DNA of 64,000 nt from Alistipes sp. (GTDB lineage: Bacteria > Bacteroidota > Bacteroidia > Bacteroidales > Rikenellaceae): positions 1-64,000 of the forward strand of contig JAJQCA010000047.1 of NCBI GenBank assembly GCA_021202985.1, read 5' to 3'. Position 1 is the first letter of the stretch. Each line of letters opens with the position of its first letter. This document shows positions 55,053-61,341 of this stretch, piece after piece. The notes beneath the pieces were generated by a model. The model did not search any database and was not told where the DNA came from. It saw only the letters and a program-made list of their open reading frames with translations. The position numbers were made by a program, and so were the translations under genes.

Positions 55053-55502
55053 ATGAATAACGAACAGGAAAAAGATAATATGGATATTCCCGGGATGCTC
55101 CCTGAAGCGGAGCAGACCACCCGTCAACCTAAAAACATGTCGGGTTGAACCCACGACGGCAGTAATCTGCCGGAGGAACTCAGTGAGCGAAGCCCGCAGT
55201 CGGCGGAGCCGGTGCGGAAAAAGCGAAGCGAACTAAAGCAAACTGAAGAAGAGTATACAGCCCGGTTCCTGCAACCGCGCAAGGTCAAGGACTATTCTCC
55301 GGTCTATATAGACATACGGCTGAAAGATAAGCTGAACTCGCTTGTCAACTCATTGCAATACCTTTCGCCGGAGGTGACGACGACTGTGTTACTCTCGAAC
55401 CTGTTGGCCGACCATATAGCTGCCAACAAGGAACTGATAAAACGGGCGGCCAGCGAAGGGCTGAAACGCTCGCTCGAAAATACATTCAATGAAAAAGATT
55501 AG
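55053..55502 (+). pseudogene. DUF3408-like mobile-element protein with in-frame UGA
   Basis: The frame opens at ATG 55053 (MNNEQEKDNMDIPGML), reaches TGA at 55146-55148 and continues open to the stop at 55500. The C-terminal part (TARFLQPRKVKDYSPVYIDIRLKDKL ... AANKELIKRAASEG) is a ribbon-helix-helix-like DUF3408 domain, usual in Bacteroidetes transfer regions. Expression could begin at GTG 55212 and give 96 residues. The upstream segment after the TGA codes for a plausible hydrophilic linker, so the TGA looks like a nonsense change in a formerly longer gene. Confidence 0.6.
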
Positions 55503-55505
55503 TAT

Positions 55506-55789
55506 ATGGAAATCGTCTGTATAGAAAAACGGGCTTGGGAATCACTGCAACAGCATATCAGCCTGCTGACGACCGAAGTCGAATCTATGAGAGAGCAATA
55601 CTGTCCGAAGCCCCGTGAGCCGTGACTCGATTCTGCGGACGTGTGCCAGGTACTTAAACTCACAAAACGTACATTACAGGCATACCGCGCTAAGGGAATT
55701 ATCCCTTTCTCGACGTTGGGCGGTAAGGTTTATTTTCGGCAGTCGGATATTGTCGACATTCTCAAAAACGGAAATAAAACAAAAGAGTA
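55506..55789 (+). pseudogene. Helix-turn-helix protein with in-frame UGA
   Basis: ATG 55506 opens MEIVCIEKRAWESLQQHISLLT ... PREP, then TGA at 55623-55625, and goes on as LDSADVCQVLKLTKRTLQAYRAKGIIPFSTLGGKVYFRQSDIVDILKNG to the stop at 55787. The second half is an excisionase/MerR-like HTH. In related proteins the position of the TGA is usually Trp (pattern P-x-W-L-D-x-x-D-V-C), so TGG to TGA is likely. It overlaps the next gene start by one base region (stop/ATG). Confidence 0.65.
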
Positions 55790-56089
55790 ATGGAAGGCCT
55801 TATTACGAAAGAGTCCGAAGAGTTCCGGGAACTTGTAGGACAACTTAAAACAGCACACCAGAGCGTCGTTAAAGTTCGTGAGAAACACCGTCCAACGCTT
55901 GCCGACGAACGCTACCTGACAGGGGAAGAAGTAATGCTATTTCTACATATCTCGCCCCGTACCCTACAAACCCTCCGGGATAACCGACTGATCGGTTTCA
56001 CAACAATTGGCGGCAAAATCCTATACCCGGAAACAGAACTGCAAAAAGTCCTGCTGGATAATTACCAACCAACCGAGCTGCCGTTTTAG
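55790..56089 (+). CDS. Helix-turn-helix (excisionase-like) protein
   Basis: 99 residues, intact. DERYLTGEEVMLFLHISPRTLQTLRDNRLIGFTTIGGKILYPETELQKVL is an HTH_17-type DNA-binding domain as in recombination directionality factors. It starts at the stop of the preceding HTH gene and ends before a terminator. It may have controlled excision with the now-broken integrase. Confidence 0.8.
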   Translation: MEGLITKESEEFRELVGQLKTAHQSVVKVREKHRPTLADERYLTGEEVMLFLHISPRTLQTLRDNRLIGFTTIGGKILYPETELQKVLLDNYQPTELPF

Positions 56090-56127
56090 TAACATTTCTG
56101 CGGTTTTTTGAAATAATTTAGAAAGCA

Positions 56128-56158
56128 ATACAGCCTGCCCGTATAGGGCAGGCTGTAT
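56128..56158. terminator. Bidirectional terminator between HTH gene and integrase
   Basis: A perfect 13-bp stem (ATACAGCCTGCCC with GGGCAGGCTGTAT) and a 5-nt loop, followed by TTGTT on the plus strand, between the convergent HTH gene and integrase. Confidence 0.85.
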
Positions 56159-56176
56159 TTGTTATAGAGCGGCAAA

Positions 56177-57282
56177 TTATCTCAATTGAGATCCTAATTT
56201 AAGCATTTCCCTGCTGATATTATTCTCCGAAAATTTCGCATAATGCCGTGTCATATTCGCATTGGTATGGCCTAAAATTTTGGCGAGTATATCTATCGGC
56301 ATCCCGTACTCTACGGCAAGGCAAGCAAATGTGTGACGGGCAACATGGGTAGTAAGATTCTTATCAATATTACAGATAACGGCAATTTCTTTCAAATATG
56401 CGTTCATCTTCTGGTTACTTGGCACTGGGAGCAATCGACCCGTTTTCTGCAACTCTTTATCTTCCCCGTATTTATCCAACAACCTTAATGGTTGGGGCAA
56501 TAAGGGTATTCGACTGATAACGGCTGTCTTCTCCCTCGGTTTTCGGATCCATACCATTCCGTCTTCGTCTTTAGTTATATGCTCCCTTCGCAAATGGTCG
56601 GCATCCGTAAAGGCCAATCCGGTAAGGCTGCAAAACACAAACACGTCCCGTATGCGCTCAAGGCGGGAGTTAGGCATCGCTTTATCGAGCAGGACATCTA
56701 ACTCTGCTTTTGTCAGATGATCTTTGGCCTTATTGTGGTCCTCTTTGAGTTTATAGTATTTGAAAGGATTTTTCTCGATCCATTCGTTCCGCAGGCAGTA
56801 AAGAATAAAATTCTTCATACAACATAGCAGGTTTACCGCGCCGTTATTCTTACAGTTTTTGGCCGTTTGCAGGAACGAGTTAAATCCGTCGATATATTCA
56901 TAAGAAACCTGATCCAACATTATATCCTCCTTGTAATACTCCGCAAGTGTGTATTCTTTCAGATACCGTAACATTCTATGATATTTGTTTGCGGTCAGTT
57001 GATATCGTTTACCTGAACCGATACCTTATCACGGAAAATGGAGCGCTCGGCTTTCTGGTTCCACTTTTCCGGCTCGATCTGGCATTGTGTGTAAATCTCG
57101 GTCGATTGACCGCGGGTAGTGATGCGTACGTAAATAGGGGCCTTCCCCTTCTTGGTTACTTTGGTTTTCTTGCAGAAGAAAACGACGCTAAAACTTCGCC
57201 GAGCCGAGTGTTGAGCCGAACTTGTGGGAAGTCGGCCGAGGCGAGAATGAAGTTCAACTTTGTTGAATGTTTTTCTTTCCAT
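56177..57282 (-). pseudogene. Tyrosine recombinase/integrase with internal deletion
   Basis: Two frames: 56995-57282 encodes the N-terminal arm-binding part (SFSVVFFCKKTKVTKKGKAPIYVRITTRGQ, the Bacteroidetes integrase start), ending at a TGA, and 56177-56974 encodes the rest of the core-binding and catalytic region. The frames are offset and the central part is too short by about 60 residues compared with the usual ~400-residue proteins, so it is a deletion with frameshift. Catalytic motifs are in HVARHTFACLAVEYG, LGHTNANMTRHYAKF (H-x-x-R, H, Y). Box I reads TGLAFTDA, without the Arg, as in many IntDOT-like enzymes. Confidence 0.8.
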
Positions 57283-57465
57283 GAAGCTACATTTTTAGTT
57301 TTTACAAATTAACGGATGTAGCATGGAAATGTTGCGATGCAAAAGCCTGCTAAACAAAGCATTAGCTTCAATTCGTGACCTATTGCGAGTTCGGGCTCTT
57401 GAGGTCACTAACAAGGTTATACAAATCTGCTATGCTATGCTTTTTCTTGCATAACCCTAAAAAGC

Positions 57466-57500
57466 AAAATCCTCATATATCTCTGATATACAAGGATTTT
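57466..57500. terminator. Terminator next to chimeric tRNA-like gene
   Basis: A 16-bp stem with two mismatches (AAAATCCTCATATATC and GATATACAAGGATTTT) with a 3-nt loop and T-rich tails on both sides. In the minus direction it follows the chimeric tRNA. Confidence 0.75.
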
Positions 57501-57534
57501 TCTTTTCTTTGCTTTCTCCTTCCGGAGAACTGTG

Positions 57535-57637
57535 AGCGGAAAACGAGACTCGGACCCGCGACCCCACACCTGATGGTGTAGGAATTTTATTTTTTTATTT
57601 GGGGCAAGTTGTACTCTACCAACTGAGCTATTCCCGA
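57535..57637 (-). pseudogene. Chimeric tRNA-Gly-like pseudogene
   Basis: On the minus strand the 5' half (CGGGAATAGCTCAGTTGGTAGAGTACAACTTGCC) resembles tRNA-Gly(GCC), then an A/T-rich insert of ~34 nt, and the 3' half (GGGGTCGCGGGTCCGAGTCTCG...TTTTCCGC) copies the true gene's 3' half with one change. The acceptor halves do not pair properly and the anticodon stem is lost. It is probably a disrupted tRNA copy formed by integration. Its end carries the 14-bp att-like sequence. Confidence 0.7.
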
Positions 57638-57644
57638 AAATAAA

Positions 57645-57668
57645 AAAGACAGCCGTTTGGCTGTCTTT
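57645..57668 (-). terminator. tRNA-Gly terminator
   Basis: A 10-bp stem (AAAGACAGCC with GGCTGTCTTT) with a 4-nt loop, followed on the minus strand by TTTTTTATTTT, just after the tRNA-Gly 3' end. Confidence 0.85.
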
Positions 57669-57671
57669 CAG

Positions 57672-57744
57672 AGCGGAAAACGGGACTCGGACCCGCGACC
57701 CCAACCTTGGCAAGGTTGTGCTCTACCAACTGAGCTATTTCCGC
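57672..57744 (-). tRNA. tRNA-Gly (GCC anticodon)
   Basis: Minus-strand gene with acceptor GCGGAAA/TTTCCGC, D arm AGCTCAGTTGGTAGAGC, anticodon stem CAACC/GGTTG with loop TTGCCAA (anticodon GCC) and T arm CGGG-TCCGAGT-CCCG. All stems pair. CCA not encoded. Its 3' end is the inferred integration site of the island. The promoter is at 57782-57812. Confidence 0.95.
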
Positions 57745-57781
57745 GTTATCGATGCTAAAACCGTATTGAGTTTAGCGACAA

Positions 57782-57812
57782 CAAAAGTATAAGAAAATTT
57801 TAAAACTGCAAA
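57782..57812 (-). promoter_or_regulatory. Promoter of tRNA-Gly
   Basis: Minus-strand -33 TTTTG (57813-57809) and -7 TACTTTTG (57789-57782) are 19 bp apart, the textbook Bacteroidetes spacing, ending about 38 bp upstream of the tRNA 5' end (57744). Confidence 0.8.
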
Positions 57813-57925
57813 ACCGGGGCTAAATTTTCAGCAATTTTAAAATAAAGGAATATGCTCCCCGATAAATATATCCCTGTACAAACGTCCGCCCGGGCCAAAT
57901 AATCCGCCTACACCCATTTTACCCA

Positions 57926-58405
57926 TTACGGGTAAAGAGCCTTGATGTTGCTGACAAACGGCATGCTAACCATTTCACTCAGGTACCGCGCATCGGTGGG
58001 GCTGAAATCGTCGAGGTGAGAACTATCGATATCCAGCACCGCCACGACCTCTTCCCCGTCCATAAGCGGGACTACTATCTCCGAGCGCGATAACGGGTTG
58101 CAGGCGATATGCCCGGGAAATTCCTCGACGTCGGGGACTATGACGGTTTCTTTTCTCTCCCGCGCGGCGCCGCACACCCCTCGTCCCTTCCCTATGTTCA
58201 TACACGCCACGGGGCCCTGGAAAGGTCCGAGCACCAGCTCATCCCCGTCGACAATGTAAAACCCGACCCAAAAGAAACCGAAGTTTTCTTTAATTATCGC
58301 GCAGATATTGGCCATACACGGCAGCGGCCGGCTCTCGCCTTCGAGCAAGGCTTTCAGCTGCGGTAGAAGTTCTTTATATACGGCTTCCCTGTTATCAGCG
58401 GTCAT
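57926..58405 (-). CDS. Free methionine-(R)-sulfoxide reductase (GAF domain)
   Basis: 159 residues forming a single GAF domain. FGFFWVGFYIVDGDELVLGPFQGPVACMNIGKGRGVCGAA and FPGHIACNPLSRSEIVVPL carry the three Cys of the fRMsr/YebR family (in ACM, VCG and ACN), with the C-terminal Cys resolving. It reduces free methionine-R-sulfoxide in the cytoplasm. Promoter -7 box at 58440-58433. Not linked to its neighbours. Confidence 0.9.
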   Translation of the reverse strand: MTADNREAVYKELLPQLKALLEGESRPLPCMANICAIIKENFGFFWVGFYIVDGDELVLGPFQGPVACMNIGKGRGVCGAARERKETVIVPDVEEFPGHIACNPLSRSEIVVPLMDGEEVVAVLDIDSSHLDDFSPTDARYLSEMVSMPFVSNIKALYP

Positions 58406-58432
58406 AACAAATTATTTAGGAATGCGAATATA

Positions 58433-58440
58433 CAAAAATA
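58433..58440 (-). promoter_or_regulatory. -7 box of the methionine sulfoxide reductase gene
   Basis: TATTTTTG on the minus strand matches TAnnTTTG, 28 bp from the start at 58405. A TTTG lies 17 bp upstream (58461-58458), slightly closer than usual. Confidence 0.5.
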
Positions 58441-58456
58441 TTACCCGAACACTCTC

Positions 58457-58729
58457 TCAAAGATTCCCTGCAAATACAACGACAGCCCACAGGGCGGCAA
58501 CGACCGCAATAAAAATCAGCACTGTGCGCAGCCATACTCTCAACCTGATAATCCGGAACCGGCGCCGGATATCTTCCTTCACCGCGGCCACGACCACATC
58601 CGGAACGGTATCCATGTAAAACATGTAACTGCGCTCCTCGAGACCCTTAAGGTAAAGATGCCTCATACGGCGCCGCTTTGCCTGCATCCTATTGATAGGT
58701 TGACGGTTGCCTTCGAACCGGCGTCCCAT
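58457..58729 (-). CDS. Small membrane protein of unknown function
   Basis: 90 residues. The highly basic N-terminal half (RMQAKRRRMRHLYLKG and DIRRRFRIIRLRVWLRT) is followed by one C-terminal transmembrane helix (VLIFIAVVAALWAVVVFAG). The listed alternative start TTG at 58735 lies inside the -7 box TAGATTTG (58740-58733), so ATG 58729 or a later one is preferred. This leaves almost no leader. No family recognised. Confidence 0.6.
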   Translation of the reverse strand: MGRRFEGNRQPINRMQAKRRRMRHLYLKGLEERSYMFYMDTVPDVVVAAVKEDIRRRFRIIRLRVWLRTVLIFIAVVAALWAVVVFAGNL

Positions 58730-58788
58730 GTCCAAATCTATCCCATCGGTTAAAAGTTTGACGTAATATACTAAAAATTAGCCGGATA

Positions 58789-58820
58789 TTGGAATCGACA
58801 GCCTTTCTTTATTATATTTG
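58789..58820 (+). promoter_or_regulatory. Promoter of the 58843 gene
   Basis: TTG at 58789-58791 and TATATTTG at 58813-58820, 21 bp apart, ending 22 bp before the ATG at 58843. Confidence 0.65.
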
Positions 58821-58842
58821 CCAATTAACCCTGTGAAAATAA

Positions 58843-59400
58843 ATGGACAATAACGACGAACTGGTCGACTACGCGGTACAAACCCGGACCCTCAAACTGA
58901 CGGTCTGGGAGAAGATCTCCTACTTTTTTCCGCCGTTCGTTATAGCTGCCACGGCAGCAGCTATTTTCGGCCTGCGGCTTGCGGACAGGTTGAACGGCGT
59001 ATCCGATAAAGTTCTCTCGACAGGCGACATGGCTCTTATTATCGGTCTGCTGTTCGGCGCCGGGATTATTTATTCGCTTATCTCGGACAGGCTCAGGTTT
59101 ACCGTAGTCGACACAATACTGGATATTTCACAGTTTCATATCTTTATAAAGGACATTACGGATCATTACGGATTCCGGATTGAGTCGTGGCAAAAAGAAT
59201 CGGTACTTTTCGACACGGCGACCGGCCCGCTGACGACTAAAACACAGGTGACGGTAATTTACCGGGATAATAAGGTTTACATAAACAGTATCTGCCCGCC
59301 GTACGAGAGGCAACTGTTTTCCTCCAACAATGAAAAAAACATCCAACGGATAATCGAAGAGCTGCGGGACGAGGAGGTCAAATACACACAGCGCACGTGA
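58843..59400 (+). CDS. Two-helix membrane protein of unknown function
   Basis: 185 residues. Two adjacent transmembrane helices at ~20-45 and ~58-80 (FFPPFVIAATAAAIFGLRL, MALIIGLLFGAGIIYSLIS) and a soluble C-terminal domain with beta strands (WQKESVLFDTATGPLTTKTQVTVIYRDNKVYINSIC). No motif recognised. It ends just before the tmRNA terminator on the opposite strand. Confidence 0.75.
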   Translation: MDNNDELVDYAVQTRTLKLTVWEKISYFFPPFVIAATAAAIFGLRLADRLNGVSDKVLSTGDMALIIGLLFGAGIIYSLISDRLRFTVVDTILDISQFHIFIKDITDHYGFRIESWQKESVLFDTATGPLTTKTQVTVIYRDNKVYINSICPPYERQLFSSNNEKNIQRIIEELRDEEVKYTQRT

Positions 59401-59440
59401 TTCGGGTATGGCTAAGGACATCACCTTTCCCGCTATAAAC

Positions 59441-59471
59441 CGAGAGCGCACCCGTAACAGGTGCGCTCTCG
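59441..59471 (-). terminator. tmRNA terminator hairpin
   Basis: A perfect 12-bp stem (CGAGAGCGCACC / GGTGCGCTCTCG) with a 7-nt loop starts 7 nt after the tmRNA 3' end. The tail GTTTATAG is only weakly T-rich. Confidence 0.75.
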
Positions 59472-59478
59472 CTATGTA

Positions 59479-59880
59479 TGGTGGAGGCGGAGGGAATCGA
59501 ACCCTCGTCCAAACAGGGAGCCCGAGGGCTTTCTACACGCTTAGCCGGCCGTTTTATCCTTCTGTCCGTACACGGTAGGCGGCAACCTGGTACGGACCCC
59601 AGCCCTTTGATTTCACTCCGCGGTCAGGGCTATCCGCAAAGTTATCCCCAGATTGATGATACCCTGGAACCACGGCATAAGGGGAGGATGCCGATGGAAG
59701 GGTACTCGTCGGCAGGCCGCCTTGGGCCTGCGGATTAAGCCAATTTACTTGGTAAATTAGGCAGCGAGTGCGTAGCTATTATTGCCATTTGTAATTTGAA
59801 CGTTCATATTTACGAGCCTCCGTACAACGCTCGGCGTGCTTACCGTCAAACCCTGCCTGCTGTCAAAACCGGTCGCCCCC
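59479..59880 (-). ncRNA. ssrA: tmRNA (ssrA)
   Basis: About 402 nt. 3' end: GGTTCGATTCCCTCCGCCTCCACCA with CCA encoded, pairing with 5' GGGGGCG at 59880-59874 (one G-T). 5' region GGGGGCGACCGGTTTTGACAGC is the usual tmRNA start. The tag frame reads GGC AAT AAT AGC TAC GCA CTC GCT GCC TAA, giving GNNSYALAA, the same length and end as other Bacteroidales tags. It frees stalled ribosomes with SmpB. Confidence 0.93.
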
Positions 59881-59919
59881 GGTTCTCACCGCAATGCGGT
59901 TTTCGGTGCAAAGAATATA

Positions 59920-59927
59920 CAAAGATA
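59920..59927 (-). promoter_or_regulatory. -7 box of tmRNA
   Basis: TATCTTTG on the minus strand (TAnnTTTG) about 40 bp upstream of the mature 5' end. A short 5' leader would be removed by RNase P. Confidence 0.6.
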
Positions 59928-60090
59928 AGCAAAAGATGCGGTTTTATTTATCGATGGCGGGAAATATCCCTCCGTGCGAAGCGCCATCCGGGAACTGCGA
60001 TTGTAAAAATAATATTCGCTTCGCCCTGCCTGACTTTGCATTATAAAACGTTTTTAGCGGCTATTTATTTCCAACCTTACACATTATTGA

Positions 60091-60098
60091 TATTTTTG
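60091..60098 (+). promoter_or_regulatory. -7 box of the DUF3667 gene
   Basis: TATTTTTG matches TAnnTTTG, 55 bp before the ATG at 60154. No clear -33. Confidence 0.5.
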
Positions 60099-60153
60099 CA
60101 GGCAGACCGGCCGTCGGAAAAGCGGGCCGGTCGATTATAATCCCGGCCGACCC

Positions 60154-61302
60154 ATGGACCCCGCACAAGAAAATAGAGCCTGCAACGATACCTCCCCTCC
60201 CGAGGCCGCCCCACGGGGATGGTGGCCGCGGCTGGGGCGGCCGAAACGTCGGGAGTCCACACATTGGGACTATACCGGCCATAACATCTGCAAGAACTGC
60301 GGGAGTAAGACCGACGGGAAATTCTGCAGCGAGTGCGGGCAGAGGACGGATATTATCCGACTTAGGTTTTCCACGAGCATCCGGAGCTTCTTCACATCCT
60401 TCTTCCAGGTCGAAAAAGGCCTGTTGACCACCGTAGGTATGCTGTTCACCCGCCCGGGTTACCTCTCGCGTGAATATATCGACGGCAAACGCACCGCCAG
60501 GACCAACCCGTTCACCGTACTGTTCATCTTCGCCACCGTCTACGGTCTGCTGTACGCCACCCGGGCGGTTATCTCCTCCGGAACCACCGGCCTCGACACT
60601 TTGGATGAGGGCTTCACAAGCATGTTCGGCGACTCGCTTTTCGGCACCATCATGCAGTTTATAATCCGGAGATTCCAGAACTCGGTAGTACTGAGGTCTC
60701 TGGCCCTGCTGCCGGTATACACCCTGTCCATCAAACTGCTGCTCAGGCGGGCCAACGCGGGCCGGTATAACTATACCGAGCTGATGTTTATGGGCGGTTA
60801 CCTCGCGGCGCAGCGGATGATAATAGACATCTTCGCCCTCGGGGCGGAATGGGCGGGAAAGTGGGACACCGACACTGCCGTCTATATCATCTACGTACTG
60901 CTTATGGCCTACACCCTGCGGCAGTTCTTCGCCCTGAGGTGGCTCAAGGCCATATGGAAATCGCTTATGGTATTCATGCTGTCGTTCATTTTCCTGGGTG
61001 TGGCCATCGCGATACTGGCCCTTATAGTGTTCGGGTTGTATTACCTCGTTACCGGGCAAAGCGAACCGTTTTTCAAGGGATCGGGCAGCGGTAAAGGAGC
61101 GCCGTTGACCGACAGCGTGCGTAACGTGGTTCTCGAACAGGCCTACGGGGAATATTTCCGTGACAGCCTTCCCGAAGACGGCATGTCCGATAAAGCCATC
61201 CGCCGCCTGGCAGGCCGGCTCTCGATAAACCTCGATTCCTTAGGGAATATCACACCGCCCGATTCCGTATTCGAAATAAAAATTCCCGACATCCCGAGGT
61301 AG
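60154..61302 (+). CDS. DUF3667-family membrane protein with zinc ribbon
   Basis: 382 residues. NICKNCGSKTDGKFCSECGQRTDI (~47-70) is a four-Cys zinc ribbon. It is followed by the DUF3667 start (VEKGLLTTVGMLFTRPGYLSREYIDGKRTARTNPFTVLF) and four to five transmembrane helices (PFTVLFIFATVYGLLYA, WLKAIWKSLMVFMLSFIFLGVAIAILALIVFGLYYL). Found widely in Bacteroidetes. Function unknown. Confidence 0.88.
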   Translation: MDPAQENRACNDTSPPEAAPRGWWPRLGRPKRRESTHWDYTGHNICKNCGSKTDGKFCSECGQRTDIIRLRFSTSIRSFFTSFFQVEKGLLTTVGMLFTRPGYLSREYIDGKRTARTNPFTVLFIFATVYGLLYATRAVISSGTTGLDTLDEGFTSMFGDSLFGTIMQFIIRRFQNSVVLRSLALLPVYTLSIKLLLRRANAGRYNYTELMFMGGYLAAQRMIIDIFALGAEWAGKWDTDTAVYIIYVLLMAYTLRQFFALRWLKAIWKSLMVFMLSFIFLGVAIAILALIVFGLYYLVTGQSEPFFKGSGSGKGAPLTDSVRNVVLEQAYGEYFRDSLPEDGMSDKAIRRLAGRLSINLDSLGNITPPDSVFEIKIPDIPR

Positions 61303-61341
61303 ACATGTAGACGGCGGCAATAACCGGCAACCGCCCGGAAT

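Larger units (their letters stand above)
36615..57689. mobile_element. Putative tRNA-Gly-associated genomic island (possibly two nested elements)
   Basis: Bounded by the 17-bp direct repeat at 36615-36631 and 57673-57689. It contains an integrase pseudogene beside the tRNA, mobilization genes, HTH/excisionase-like genes, an IS element and cargo (two-component/CydDC/radical SAM operons and a degenerate ECF/SusCD locus). Internal 14-bp partial att copies at 45034-45047 and 57533-57546 suggest that a second element of 12.5 kb (mobilization, SusCD copy) is inserted in tandem with the 8.4-kb redox cargo. Base composition is visibly AT-richer than in flanking DNA. All boundary calls are inference. 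Confidence 0.6.

Noticed and set aside
55053..55789. Genome-wide UGA recoding
   Set aside because: UGA ends several convincing genes here (FecR at 24343, the CydD-like gene at 41088), and TGG codes for Trp in the neighbouring gene.
57535..57637. Group I or other intron in the second tRNA
   Set aside because: The 34-nt insert is far too short and the flanking exon halves do not restore a proper acceptor stem.
57435..57713. 92-codon minus-strand frame across the tRNA region
   Set aside because: It covers the tRNA-like sequences and terminators. Such frames arise from tRNA 3' ends.
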